The notes: generated by a model not told the origin, from the sequence alone. Positions 9,515 to 19,790 are shown, counted from the first letter of the stretch. The stretch is DNA of 64,000 nt from Bedellia somnulentella (GCA_963576735.1 OY755175.1:3054401-3118400), one strand, 5' to 3'. Program-made: numbers and translations.

Positions 9515-11354
9515 TTAGCTTCTGTAGAACGGAGCAGCGGCGTACGGGGTTCCAGCAGGATAAGAGTATGTAGATAGAAACGGATGTGATCCAGAGAACG
9601 AGTATGGGTAAGATCCAGAGTACGAGTATGGGTAAGATCCAGAGTATGAGTATGGGTAAGATCCAGAGTATGAGTATGGATAAGATCCAGTGTATGAATA
9701 TGGGTATCCATTATATGCGTTTGGAGCAATGTTCATACCCATACCCATGTAAGACGCAGGAGCAGGCATGTAGGCAGGGTCCTTCCGCACAATTGCATTA
9801 AAGCCCGCAACACCGGCAGTGTAGTCTACAATTCTTCTTTTACCATCAGCATCAATAAGAGAGTATTGTCCTCGAACTTCTTTACCAGATCTACTCTCAA
9901 CTTGGCTCTTGAAATCTCCAGTCATTGGATCAGCTACATTGTACGAGTAGCTGCTTTCTTCAGCAGCGTGAACAATGGCCACTAAGGCAAAGAATACAGC
10001 AAACTGAAATAAAATTTGTTTATTTGTAAACAACAACAATATAATTATAACAAAGGCATATCTGCCTCCGTGGTCGCGTGGTTCAGCGCTTGGCTTTAAG
10101 TCCGGAGGTTTCAGCTTCGAACCCTAGCGGGGGTAAACTCACAGATTTAATTTGTAAGATTTGACCCAGTCTGGAATGATATTGCAGGCTTGAATCACTT
10201 ATTACTTTCCGCTACCATGCGACTAAGTGTTGGAATAATATTCCACCACCGATAAGAAATATAGCATCTAAACTAAGTTTTAAAAACAATTTTAAAACAT
10301 ACTTATTAAGTAAACAGGCATTAAATATTCCGAAATCTTTTGCGCATGTAGTGGTATATGAATCATGAGTTGGTCAAAATGGCTAATGAATTGGTGTGGT
10401 TAAGGTTGCGAATTGGCGGCGAAATAATATCTCGTTTTCATTATTTTGGTTTATATAATTTGTAGTTTCAATATAGTAATTTTTATAAGTTATCATCTTA
10501 TAGTTATAGGAATTTAAATGTTAGTCTTTGCTAAATGGTCCGCCCAGGGAAACAACTGAAAATCAGTGTTTTGCGTAAAGCAAATTTCAACGCTGAGTTG
10601 GATCCCATTTTCATTGCTGTGACACACAAAATTGGTGTTGTAATGTTCTTTTGTTTTTGTAATGTATGTGATTATGCTGTTATAATTTGTGTGTCTTAGT
10701 TGTGGAAATAAATGTTTTATCTATCTATCTATCTTATTAACCAAAAAATTACTTTCGGCTACTATTACGGTAGTAGTCGTTAGTTTGCAAACCCGCAATT
10801 TGCCAGCTTGGTGGACTAAGCACAAATCACCAGAGCCCCTTGGTGGGGACGTATACGGGCTGTGAGTGAGGACTATATTTACTGTGGATTACATTTTGGT
10901 TTTATAAAATATTACTAGTTGTATTTGCCTCATACTTATTTGACCCTTTCGGTCTCCCTTTACAATTGAAGTTTTTTTACCTTCGTAGAGTCAACTTCAA
11001 GACTAGACTTACACAATTTTCTACTCAAAAACTGTAATATAGCAAAGTATCATCAGGCATGGTAATGCGACTCTTAAAATGTACTCACAAATAATCATTC
11101 ATATAATCACGGATATATATCCCTAGAAAAAAAATCCTCAGCTATTGCTGGAATTTGGGTTGGAAATATATTGTAAAATAATTTTTTTTGGTGATAACTT
11201 TCCAACCACAAGGACCAATTTAAAAAGTTACAATAATCTTACAAGCACGGGGAGAAATAAAGTTGTGCACTTTGATACAGACTTTACACGAATAATAAAA
11301 ATCACATAAAGTATTTAAAACGTTTAATGATTAGTGTTTTACCTTAGTAACCAT
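9515..11354 (-). CDS. Gene 4: RR-2 cuticular protein with SYPYSYSG repeats
   Basis: Exon 1 is 11343-11354 (Met-Val-Thr-Lys) followed by GT. Exon 2 is 10003-9515 after ATTTTATTTCAG. The intron is 1339 bp, phase 0, enlarged by a retroelement (10205-10732). The protein is 166 aa: signal peptide 1-17 (VHA), an RR-2 domain nearly identical to that of gene 1, then four repeat units (three SYPYSYSG, one SYPYSFSG), a variant SHPFLS and the common end [17 protein letters not shown]. It is the paralogue of gene 1 in the second module and head-to-head with gene 5. It is secreted and likely chitin-binding (family knowledge). The frame extends upstream into the intron as far as 10039, but the conserved acceptor and 12-nt exon argue against that start. 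Confidence 0.93.
9590..9685 (-). repeat. 24-bp coding tandem repeat in gene 4 (4 units)
   Basis: Units 9590-9613, 9614-9637, 9638-9661 and 9662-9685. The first encodes SYPYSFSG and the rest SYPYSYSG. Confidence 0.85.
10063..10203 (+). mobile_element. tRNA-derived SINE-like repeat in the gene 4 intron (left part)
   Basis: Orthologous in position to the gene 1 copy at 793. A box TGGTCGCGTGGTTCAGCG and B box GCTTCGAACCC. It is interrupted at 10204 by a later insertion and resumes at 10740-10865. Confidence 0.55.
10205..10732 (+). mobile_element. Retroelement insertion, 528 bp, in the gene 4 intron
   Basis: Flanked by the 7-bp direct repeat CTTATTA (10198-10204 and 10733-10739). The right end is GGAAATAAATGTTTTATCTA continuing as a TCTA run, typical of a non-LTR 3' end. 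It interrupts the older tRNA-like repeat and is absent from the gene 1 intron, so it is younger than the duplication. I do not recognise the family. Confidence 0.65.
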
Positions 11355-11413
11355 TTTGTTGGATTGGAAGATGTCTATAGCAAGACTGATACAGTTGATC
11401 CAAAGTCAGCTGT

Positions 11414-11486
11414 TTTTATAATAAGCAAAAATGCACATTTGTTTATTATAATATTTACAAAAGTCACTTGATCAGTTACGGATAAC
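11414..11486 (-). promoter_or_regulatory. Gene 4 promoter: TATA and conserved box
   Basis: Minus-strand TATAAAA (11420-11414) and, upstream, the ACTGATCAAGTGACTT block (11486-11461), as in gene 1. Confidence 0.6.
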
Positions 11487-11864
11487 TACCACAAGAAAAT
11501 ACAACTAAGGAAAATTTTTAAAATAACAAAATCACAACACAGAAGTGTCAGATATTTATCGGACTAAATAAAATGGACCAAGCAACCTTTATGCGATCAT
11601 GGTGTTTTTAAACATTTATAATGTAGTTCTGGCTTCGTCGTACAAAATTGTCATATATTTAAATTAAATTCAAAATTTTGAAACATAGCATTATGAGTGG
11701 GAGTGCAAAGACCTACGGCACAGAAACGTGGCGTCTTACAATAGGCCTCATCAGAAGGCTCCGAGTTACCCAAAGGGCAATGTATCGATGAATCCACCCA
11801 TTCTAACATAAAATTATAATCGTGGTTTAGAAAACGTAGGATTGTATCACCAAATATTTGTTCT

Positions 11865-11996
11865 TTATAAAGGGCAGGCATTCGAACTCTGAAGAAAGAA
11901 AAGGCATGTATGAAAATATTGAAGAAGCTCGAGAGATTTGCCATGATCTTTCAAAGTGGCAATTGATAGTCTCTTCCTACCCCAAAGTTATCTAAT
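11865..11996 (+). mobile_element. Degenerate LINE-W fragment between genes 4 and 5
   Basis: Paralogous copy of the 2086-2212 fragment (GAGAGATTTGCCATGATC, AATTGATAGTCTCTTCCTAC). The remainder of 11487-12616 is AT-rich and matches 1666-2831; I see nothing else in it. Confidence 0.6.
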
Positions 11997-12616
11997 GGCC
12001 TCGATTATTTATTCATAATGTATAGTTTCTAAAGTTATCTATACATAGAAAAGTGATAAAGGCATAAAACATATTTGCTGCTTCTTTCTGTTATGCAATA
12101 GTTATTATAATAGAAAAATTGCCAAACCAATCATTTTGGTACAAATAGTTGTTTTGACTAATTTGTGAAGTTGAAGAAGGTTGAGTTAAATAAAACATGT
12201 AGTGTGAATAATTTGTTCTACACCAAATCAAATAACTTTATCATTAGATGATGCATAAAATAATGTACCGTCAATATGATGGAAAACTTTTTGGCTTTTG
12301 TTAGCTTTTTGTTTAGCATGTTGTTGTTTGTAATATGAAAATAGTGTGAGTGGAACAACTTTCTATCTACTCCGCTTAGTTCGTCTTCTTGGGAAACACT
12401 TACATGAATAAAAATAGTTGTATAGTTCAAATTTATTTTCGGTATTTATTTAATTAAGTTGTATAAAAATTTAAACGAAAACTTAAAGGTTTGAAATATT
12501 AAGGTGCGTTTAAGGTTGCTTTATTCAGTTCAATAAAAATCTGATATGTCTGTGTTGTGATGTTGTTATTTACAAAATGTTCCGTAATCGAATCTTCTTG
12601 TCATATGTTAGGTAAG

Positions 12617-12686
12617 GTTATCCATTAACTGATCAAGTGACTTTTGAAAATGTAATGATATTTAAATTTGCGTTTTGCTTATAAAA
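12617..12686 (+). promoter_or_regulatory. Gene 5 promoter: conserved box and TATA
   Basis: GTTATCCATTAACTGATCAA followed by GTGACTTTTG (12617-12646) and TATAAAA (12680-12686), as in gene 2. Confidence 0.65.
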
Positions 12687-12744
12687 GCAGAAGAATTTGG
12701 ATCATCAGCATCATTCTAGCTTTGCACATCTTCCAATCCAACAA

Positions 12745-13519
12745 ATGGTTACTAAGGTAAAAACAAAGTTATGATTTTTTTGTAATACTTCATTTTAACA
12801 AAACGAATATTATATCAGTTTTATTGAAAAACGCAAACATAATAAACTTGATGAAATGGTGATTTGGTGGTTGAAAACCAGATTTTTAAATTTGCTCGTT
12901 ACTTCTTCTTGTAAACTGCAATGACATCATATTTAGTTTGATAACAATGTACCTACCTAATCGTCAACCAATTTTATTTCAGTTTGTTGTGTCGTTTGCC
13001 TTAATGGCCATTGTTCAGGCTGCTAACGATAGCAGTTTCTCATACAATGTAGCTGATCCAATGACTGGAGATTTCAAGAGCCAAGTTGAGAGTAGATCTG
13101 GTAAAGAAGTTCGAGGACAATACTCTCTTATTGATGCTGATGGTGAAAGAAGAATTGTAGACTACACTGCCGGCGCTGAGGGTTTCAATGCAATTGTCCG
13201 GAAGGATCCCGCCTATATTGCTGCTCCAGCGTCTTACATGGGTATGGGTATGAACAATGCTCCCAACGCATATAATGGATACCCATATGCATACTCTGGA
13301 TCTTATCCATTCTCGTACTCTGGATCCTATCCATACTCGTACTCTGGATCTTACCCATACTCGTACTCTGGATCTTACCCATACTCGTACTCTGGATCTT
13401 ACCCATACTCGTACACCGGATCTTACCCATACTCATACTCTGGATCTTACCCGTTCGTTTCTTCATACTCTTATCCTGCTGGAACTTCGTACGCCGCTGC
13501 TCCGATGTATAGGAGCTAA
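12745..13519 (+). CDS. Gene 5: RR-2 cuticular protein, longest SYPYSYSG tail
   Basis: Exon 1 is 12745-12756 (Met-Val-Thr-Lys) followed by GTAAAA. Exon 2 is 12983-13519 after TTTTATTTCAG. The intron is 226 bp, phase 0. The protein is 182 aa: signal peptide 1-17 (VQA), an RR-2 domain ([17 protein letters not shown] to FNAIVRKDP), a [21 protein letters not shown] linker region, six octapeptide units and the end YPFVSSYSYPAGTSYAAAPM. It is the paralogue of gene 2, with four more repeat units. Its 3' UTR is broken by a 979-bp Helitron 56 nt after the stop, which must be transcribed or must end transcription early. Secreted cuticle component, likely chitin-binding (family knowledge). Confidence 0.93.
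13301..13444 (+). repeat. 24-bp coding tandem repeat in gene 5 (6 units)
   Basis: Units start at 13301, 13325, 13349, 13373, 13397 and 13421. They encode SYPFSYSG, three [16 protein letters not shown] and SYPYSYSG. Confidence 0.9.
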
Positions 13520-13574
13520 AACTATGGCCGTCCTTTTACAAGTACCTACTACAAGTAAACATTTATTTAAAAGA

Positions 13575-14392
13575 CTAGTGGATCGTCCCAGCTTCGCACG
13601 GGTAGCGTTGTTTTTTTAAATATCTGAGGTTTCTTTCTTCAGTCACTGCTCAAGCATTGTGAAATTCAGCGCAATGTTTTCAATTCATTAAATTTATAGC
13701 AATCCCTAAACAGTGTAGTTTGGTGATTTTAAATGCGCTTTGATCAACGGTTCAGTATTTCCGTTTAATAGCAAATTTTTAAATAAAACTCTATGAAGTA
13801 TTTATAACAATCTAAAAAATAAATCATTACGTGTTGTAGGATGCAACTACTGGCGCCATCTAGTATTTTATAAGTAAATTAGTAACGATTCGGTTTTGGT
13901 CACGGGCGCGATGGCTTATTTTATGTATAATTTCGGTGTTTCTCTACCGATTTCTATGATTCTTTTTTTATTGAATAGGTGATAATGTTACCGTATTTAA
14001 ATTAGGGATGAGTGAGAGGTTTACAAACATAAGAGTAAACAAATACTATCAGAATGTTCCGAACTGCTAAGCTATCAGGAATTACACGTGTTATTGTGAG
14101 TCAACCGTAAAAGATAGACATAAACTGTCGAGATTTTTTTTTTAGATAATTTTATGAAGAATATTTCCGTGATACATGATTTCTATGTAAGTTTAACCAT
14201 TGAGGCTGCACACGCGACGGAAGCTTAACAAATGGAGTAACTTCTCCCGTTTTCCCAAAATTTCCCAAAATTCCCCTTTACTACTCTGCTGGAAAGTATA
14301 CAAAAACCTGCGCAGGTGTATGAAGAATAATTGTACCAAGTTTCGTTAAAATCCGTCGAGTAGTTTTTGTTTCCATAAGGAACATACAAACC

Positions 14393-14434
<42 letters not shown>

Positions 14435-14553
14435 AATTTTACTGATAGCATTTTTGGCATCAGTATCGATCCCTAATCACCACTTGATGGTTATTTTGAA
14501 AATATATTTCATGTACAGAATTGACCTCTCTACAGATTTATTATAAGTATAGA
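13575..14553 (-). mobile_element. Complete Helitron in the 3' UTR of gene 5, 979 bp
   Basis: On the minus strand it begins TCTATACTTATAATAAATCT at 14553 and ends ...CCACTAG at 13575, between A and T. The uninterrupted site (AAAAGA|TTGTGAAAA) is preserved after gene 2 at 3666-3676. It contains a 40-bp GACA repeat. Confidence 0.85.
14393..14432 (+). repeat. (GACA)10 microsatellite
   Basis: Ten perfect GACA copies inside the Helitron. The 7836-8707 copy has only a few TCTG units at the corresponding place. Confidence 0.9.
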
Positions 14554-14774
14554 TTGTGAAAATATCAATGGGGTTTTTTTACTTTTGATTGTTATTGGTT
14601 TTAAATTAAATAAAAATTTTACGGATATAATATTTTGACATGATGTTTACTGAAACCTTATATTTTGTTCTAATTGAATCCTGTTTAAGTATAATTTAGA
14701 TGATATTAAGCAGTCTAATTATAAAAATATACCTTATTGACGATATTTTCGTGACCATAAATGAAAGGAAATTT

Positions 14775-15007
14775 AAGGCTAAGAATAACAATACCCCTTT
14801 TCTACCTGTGGGTGAACGTAAAAGGCGACTGAGGGCATCGTTAGTGATTTTTGGGCAATGTGGTTGGAGACCCGTCACCAAAAACATTTATTTATTATTA
14901 CATTAATGTCCTAATATAATTATCCAAAAGCGTCAGAGGAATTTCTCATTCCAAAGCTCTGGCGACCCCGTTAAGGGATATATAGGCGTGAGTTTATGTA
15001 TGTGTAT
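14775..15007 (+). mobile_element. SINE-2 copy downstream of gene 5
   Basis: 5'-truncated SINE-2 (GTAAAAGGCGACTGAGGG, GGGCAATGTGGTTGGAGACC, CGTGAGTTTATGTATGTG) flanked by GAAATTT (14768-14774, 15008-15014). The matching place after gene 2 (near 3880) has one GAAATTTTACTATTTTCTTG and no element, so it was inserted after the duplication. Confidence 0.75.
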
Positions 15008-15194
15008 GAAATTTTACTATTTTTTTGACGTCTGTTACTTACTGCATCCGTTCTGCCATGCATTCAATTCCTACAAGATGGAATGAAAATGGTCCCATGT
15101 CCAAAATTTTTAAATTTGTTGTTAATCAATTAATTCAGTAGCGTACGTGTAAAAATGACACTAATAATTATTTCATTTGAATTTATAAAAGTCA

Positions 15195-15650
15195 TTTAAA
15201 ATTATTTTACGACGACGACGTGATAGCTCAGTGACGACGTGAATTGACGTGATAGCTCAGTGACGACGTGATAGCTATAGATGTGGTTAGAACACCGGCT
15301 TATCGTGCAGACGACTAGTTTTCTAATCCCGGGTTGGGCCTACACCAATTTGTCTTTTCCAAAGACATGGGAGTGGTTAATTTATCATGGCTGTTAACGC
15401 TGAGACAAAACATCGTGAGGAGACCCACATGGCTAAGTTTTTTTTGTCATTTGACAGTGTATTAGTAAAAAACGGCGATAGGCCTGTCCCCTATTAAGTG
15501 AGTACACTGTCCAAGCAAAACGTGGGTACCTGAACACCAGGTACCGTGTGTAATGTCACGTGATGTTGAAAGTATTAGTACCTTTGCCAACCTCTTCGGG
15601 GATATTCGGTGTGAACGTTTGAGTTTGCTTGCATAGTTTTCCCACGTGAT
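15195..15650 (+). mobile_element. SINE-T copy, second module
   Basis: Several repeats of GACGTGATAGCTCAGTGACG at the head, then GTTTTCTAATCCCGGGTTGG, the SINE-T body and ACCTTTGCCAACCTCTTCGG with GGTGTGAACGTTTG. It matches 4665-5035 but has more head repeats. Confidence 0.65.
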
Positions 15651-15727
15651 AAGGGACCTGTCCGTTTTGTACGAATACACTGTCACATGAATAAGTACAA
15701 CCTAATATACGAGTATTATACACATTT

Positions 15728-15945
15728 TCACGCCGTTAGTTCTCATCGGGGTAGGCAGAGGCTATCAATCACCACTTTGTATGATCCTGGCAAATCTATT
15801 TAGTATGACATCTTTTACAGCCATCAAGCTTTTTATACATCCTCTTTTATTGTTCATACTTCGGACACCTGCCTTTTTGAGCACATTCTCTATTTGGTCC
15901 AAATGAAGTCCACCGAGGTTATCCTCTACCAAATACTCCATATTA
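15728..15945 (-). mobile_element. LINE-W fragment, minus strand, second module
   Basis: CACGCCGTTAGTTCTCATCG, GGGTAGGCAGAGGCTATC, then reversed coding sequence (GTATGATCCTGGCAAATC, ACTTCGGACACCTGCC). Paralogous to 5598-5790. Confidence 0.65.
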
Positions 15946-16077
15946 GTATATTATGATTAATAGAAATTAAAAAAATACCTGCCATTACAAATTAGTTGAT
16001 ATAACATGATAAAAGTACAACAACAATAACAAACAGCGGAATGTAAACTTGTTTCCAACTTGGAATAGGCAATTACA

Positions 16078-16186
16078 ACTTGAAAATGAAAGTATTCACA
16101 AGATCCAGAGTATAAATTGGTCCATTTCTGTGTTGATATCATCATTCCTTCGGAAGAGCCAACATAGTTGCATTCCTCCTCTCACA
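16078..16186 (+). promoter_or_regulatory. Gene 6 promoter and 5' UTR block
   Basis: Same block as gene 3: AAGTATTCACAAGATCCAGA, TATAAA at 16111-16116, GATATCATCATTCCTTCGGA, then the CTCCTCTCACA leader before the ATG. Confidence 0.65.
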
Positions 16187-17164
16187 ATGGTTGCAAAGGT
16201 GAGAGACTTTTAAACACTATTATTAAATAAACCCTGAATCGACAATCGGCGTATAAAGTCAGTGTCAAGCCGGAAATATAAACCAAGTACCGAATTTGTT
16301 TATAAAAATAATTGTTGGTAGTAATTCTTTTTAGTTAATAAATAAAAGTATTGACTTGGTTAACTTTTTGTCCTTTTTGAGCAAAATTTAATTTTTATGC
16401 ATTTATTTATGTCAGTCAAAAGTTACAAAATTTAGTGTACTATCTAATCAAGACGCTGATGATTATTTAATTAACAGTTATTTATAACTTTACATCTTCT
16501 TGATTTATCGCAGCGCAATAATAATATACTAGGAATTGATGTAAAAAACACATAAAAACTTCCGTATTAGTGTTCACGTTATACACTTTTGTTTAATATT
16601 TCTACAGACATCATTAAAAAAACAATACAAATAGTATCAATTTTGTTTAATATTTCTACAAACATTATTAAAAAAACAATACAAATAGTATCAATTACTA
16701 TTTATATAATTTTTAAATACATTTCAACCAATATCCTTAATCTAAATCATTTTTTCTTTCAGTTTGTTGTTCTGTGCGCCTTCATGGCCATCGCTCACGC
16801 CAGCGACATCAGCAGCTTCTCATACGGAGTAGCAGACCCTTACACCGGAGACTACAAGAGCCAGTTCGAGAACAGAGTAGGAAACGCAGTTCAAGGACAA
16901 TACTCTCTTCTCGAGTCAGACGGCACGAAGAGGACAGTAGACTACGCCGCTGGTGCTGAAGGATTCAACGCTATCGTCAGGAAAGACCCCGCCGTCTTCG
17001 CCGCCGCTCCGCTGTCCTACCCATACGCTGCCCCATACGCCTACAACACGTACCCATACGGATACGCTGGTTACGGTTACCCATACGCCGGATACGGTTA
17101 CGCAGCTGCCACCCCTGCCTTCGCCAAAGGATTTTTCGGTTACCCATACGCTTACCGCAAGTAG
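16187..17164 (+). CDS. Gene 6: RR-2 cuticular protein, Gly-Tyr-Pro-Ala type
   Basis: Exon 1 is 16187-16198 (Met-Val-Ala-Lys) followed by GTGAGA. Exon 2 is 16763-17164 after TTTTTTCTTTCAG, ending TAG. The intron is 564 bp, phase 0, and contains a 54-bp tandem duplication. The protein is 137 aa and differs from gene 3 only at signal-peptide position 11 (Phe for Leu) and in the tail (YNTYPYG for YNAYPYG). Signal peptide 1-17, RR-2 domain about 23-80, tail rich in [11 protein letters not shown] and ending [10 protein letters not shown]. It is the second-module counterpart of gene 3. Secreted cuticle protein, likely chitin-binding (family knowledge). The open frame from 16589 runs through the intron and is not a real N-terminus. 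Confidence 0.94.
16587..16694 (+). repeat. 54-bp tandem duplication in the gene 6 intron
   Basis: Units 16587-16640 and 16641-16694 differ at only two or so bases. Gene 3 has a single diverged copy near 6480-6535. The length is a multiple of three, which explains the long false frame across the intron. Confidence 0.85.
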
Positions 17165-17221
17165 GAGACTCAAGACTGTGAAAATTGTTGTTAATAATTA
17201 GTTTAGAGATTGGTATGTGTA

Positions 17222-17227
17222 AATAAA
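17222..17227 (+). terminator. Poly(A) signal of gene 6
   Basis: AATAAA lies 58 nt after the stop, as in gene 3. Confidence 0.6.
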
Positions 17228-17644
17228 TTCCAAAATGATTCATTGATTAGTTTGTTTCTTTATTTTATCTAAAACAAACGGTCAAAACAATGCTTTGGTT
17301 GTTGTTGTTAAAATAAAATATATCCATTCGCAAGTAGCTGTGACAAACATACACGATAAAGTAAGAAACAGAGATAATAATAAAATTTCATATATAAAAT
17401 TCAGGTTCTCAAAAAAAGTAGGGATTCTGTAAAACGCAACCTTTGTTTTACAGTTAACTGTTGTTTGAACGTATATAAAATGGATGAAAATACTTCCCTT
17501 GTAACCAGATGTCCATTTGGGAAAGTCCCAGACATACACCAAAATCGAGATCACAACGACATACCTTCCTAATACAAGGTAGAATTAAAATAAACTTATA
17601 CGTAAGCTATTAATGACTTTAAAAAATTAAGTAATATTAAAGAA

Positions 17645-17945
17645 TGTGACAACTCAGCAGTGGGTAGAACAACCGCTTAGTATTTAGAATAACGTGGGTT
17701 CAAAGGCCGAGTTGGGCGTAAACCTTTACCACTTTAGTAAATATTTATAATGGTTGTTAACGGTGAGGGAAAATAACATTATGAAAACCATATGACTAAG
17801 TTGTACTTAGTCATGCGAAAGTGTATACGTACGAAAAGGCGTCAGGCCTGCCCCCTATTACGTGAGCACACTGCCCGAGCAACATGTGGGTACTCTGAAC
17901 ACCAGGCGACAATAATGACACTTGATGTTCAGAGGTATTAGTATA
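17645..17945 (+). mobile_element. SINE-T copy, 3'-truncated
   Basis: Head AACTCAGCAGTGGGTAGAAC and GTGGGTTCAAAGGCC. The body has GGTGAGGGAAAATAACATTA, TACGTGAGCACACTGCCCG and GATGTTCAGAGGTATTAGTA. It stops before the shared hairpin tail. The stretch 17250-17640 before it is AT-rich with nothing I recognise. Confidence 0.6.
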
Positions 17946-18099
17946 TATTTTTTGAATAGTTATGGCGTAATTGTCTAAATTGTTTAATTGTTTATATTAA
18001 TTCTTTTATTCAAGAGTAATTAAAAATATTTGCATTGACAATTTACTACCTAAATTAAAATATAAAACTAAATAAATACTATAGATGGAAAATTCCATG

Positions 18100-19075
18100 A
18101 AATTCATCGCTCTCGCCTAAAATACTGGCAGCATTTCCTCTTTGAATGGCCATTCTAATTACTTGGCCGAGGTAGCTGCCTGCCCTAGGATCACCACTGA
18201 CTTCTACTAGGCGGGCTGAGAGATCTTTAAGGAAAACCCGCGCCTCGTTGCCCTATGTGCCGAGAGTTTAAACGGCAAAAGGATTAAAATGATAATCATT
18301 CAATAAACCAGGATATTTTCGATGTTTGAAACTCTCGGCATTGGCAGCAGCAGCACCTGTTCGCGACCCTGATAAATGGCAAGATGCTAGGGTTTCAACA
18401 CACGTTGCATCCCATATTAACGCTCTGCCGTTCCTCTAAAGCAACAAAGTCATACCGTCCGGTCTCCTGCCATCGTACCGCTTCAAGCCAGAGGCTTCCA
18501 AAACAGCTGGCACACGGACGTTGACAAGAGCCCGACGGATGGTATCGTTGAGCATGGCATGACAGGCGACCTGCACCGCGGGGGCATGAAAGACTGTGGT
18601 GGCCCTGTTGATCGACTTGCATTCCACAGCACAGCGGCAGCGATGAGTTTCATTGATTTGGACACCAATTATCAGACAGACCCTCAAACAAAAAGTCGAC
18701 CTTTCGAGAAGGGTACCAATCGCCTCCGATGGTAACGCATTCAACCACTAACCCGACTCAGGCTATGCAGAAGCCATAAGACGAGCACGCTGTGCGGGGT
18801 CGGTAGCAGAGTTCAGAAGGTTTAATTGAATCCGCCCGCACAGTATGTCATCCCATGATCTCTGGCTATCCAGTTTTGTCGGGATAGTAGAATTGGAACC
18901 AAGCATGGATATCCAGGCAATCTTGGCATCGTCCATGCCACTGACGTTAGCCTCACCCAAGGAGGGACTGATAATTTTATGATATAGGGTCATAGTACAT
19001 CACATCGGATGTTTTGCGAATACCCAGGCCACCAGAACGAACTGGAAGGGAAGTCTGAACCCAGCTGTTGTCATC
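18100..19075 (-). pseudogene. Decayed non-LTR retrotransposon, C-terminal region
   Basis: Minus-strand frames broken by stops and shifts encode pieces that I recall from a widespread animal retroelement ORF: VRSGGLGIRKTSDV (near 19010), SQRSWDDILCGRIQLNLLNS (near 18850), a Cys-rich stretch near 18640, RYDGRRPDGMTLL (near 18450), TLASCHL, GAAANAESFKHRKYP and a final AIQRGNAASI (near 18130). The base composition is more GC-rich than its surroundings. It is not functional. I do not name the clade. Confidence 0.6.
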
Positions 19076-19085
19076 GAATTCACAA

Positions 19086-19250
19086 TTTACGATTTTGCTT
19101 AAAGTATTTTGTATAATTAATAAATAAAGGAAAGAAAAATTTTGACACAGGCGGGGAAAAAAAAATATCTTTACTTTATTTATTCTTTATTTATTAGTAA
19201 TAATCCCCCACATGAGGTTTTCATGAACAAAAAGATTTAAATTATATTTT
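19086..19250 (+). mobile_element. SINE-1 fragments
   Basis: AATAAATAAAGGAAAGAAAA with GACACAGGCGGGG on the left, then TTATTAGTAATAATCCCCCA and CATGAGGTTTTCATGAAC: the two end types of SINE-1 around an A-rich break. Confidence 0.5.
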
Positions 19251-19253
19251 GTA

Positions 19254-19545
19254 CTAGTGGATCGTCCCAGCTTCGCACGGGTAGCGTTGTTTTTTTAAAT
19301 ATCCGAGGTTTCTTTCTTCAGTCACTGCTCAAGCATTGTGAAATTCAGCGCAATGTTTTCAATTTATTAAATTTATAGCACTCCCCAAACAGTGTAGTTT
19401 GGTGATTTTGAATGCGCTTCAATGAACGGTTCAGTATTTCCGTTTAATAGCAAATTTTGGAATAAAACGCTATGAAGTATTTATAAAAATCTAAAAAATA
19501 AATCATTACGTGATCTCTATCGATTTCTATGATTCTTTTTTTAGC
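19254..19545 (-). mobile_element. Helitron 3' half, truncated
   Basis: Starts with CTAGTGGATCGTCCCAGCTT and matches the 3' half of the 13575-14553 element up to TCTATGATTCTTTTTTTA. The 5' half is missing. Confidence 0.65.
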
Positions 19546-19790
19546 GGCGGTGAAGGAGACATGTATAGAGCCAATGTGAAAGGTAATATTAGTAGAAGAC
19601 GACAACAAAAGACATATTTAGAATATGTAAAGCATGTGTTTTAAAGGGCAGGCGTCCGAAGTGTCAAGAATAAAAGAGGAATGAAAAGATTTATTAATTT
19701 AGACGAAGCTCGAGATGTTTGTCAGGATCCTAAAGTGGCTATCGATGTCTCTGCCTACCCCAATGGTAACTAACGGCGTAAGTAAATGTA
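19546..19790 (+). mobile_element. LINE-W fragment
   Basis: AGAGCCAATGTGAAAGGTAA, GGGCAGGCGTCCGAAGTG, AGATGTTTGTCAGGATCC and GTCTCTGCCTACCCCAATGG, then CTAACGGCGTAAG. It ends in the shared 3' hairpin and is frameshifted. Confidence 0.7.

Noticed and set aside
13185..13466. Open frames antisense or shifted to the 24-bp coding repeats (also 3377-3562, 3449-3655, 9466-9729, 9586-9801, 13257-13619)
   Set aside because: A 24-bp repeat keeps several frames open at once. These frames lack the RR-2 domain and signal peptide of the sense frame.
14393..14432. CRISPR-like array
   Set aside because: Simple GACA microsatellite without spacers; the genome is eukaryotic.
16589..16762. N-terminal extension of gene 6 (and 6528-6605 of gene 3)
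   Set aside because: It is intron sequence upstream of a conserved TTTCAG acceptor, lengthened by a 54-bp duplication. The paralogue lacks it.
16916..17173. Antisense frames over genes 3, 6 and 7 (also 6759-7016, 22448-22705)
   Set aside because: Shadows of GC-rich coding sequence. The same frame recurs in all three paralogues only because the sense strand is conserved.
17282..17554. 90-codon minus-strand frame after gene 6
   Set aside because: No recognisable domain, no promoter or splice context, and AT-rich composition.
18395..18744. Minus-strand frames as host genes
   Set aside because: They are overlapping pieces of one decayed retroelement ORF interrupted by stops and shifts.
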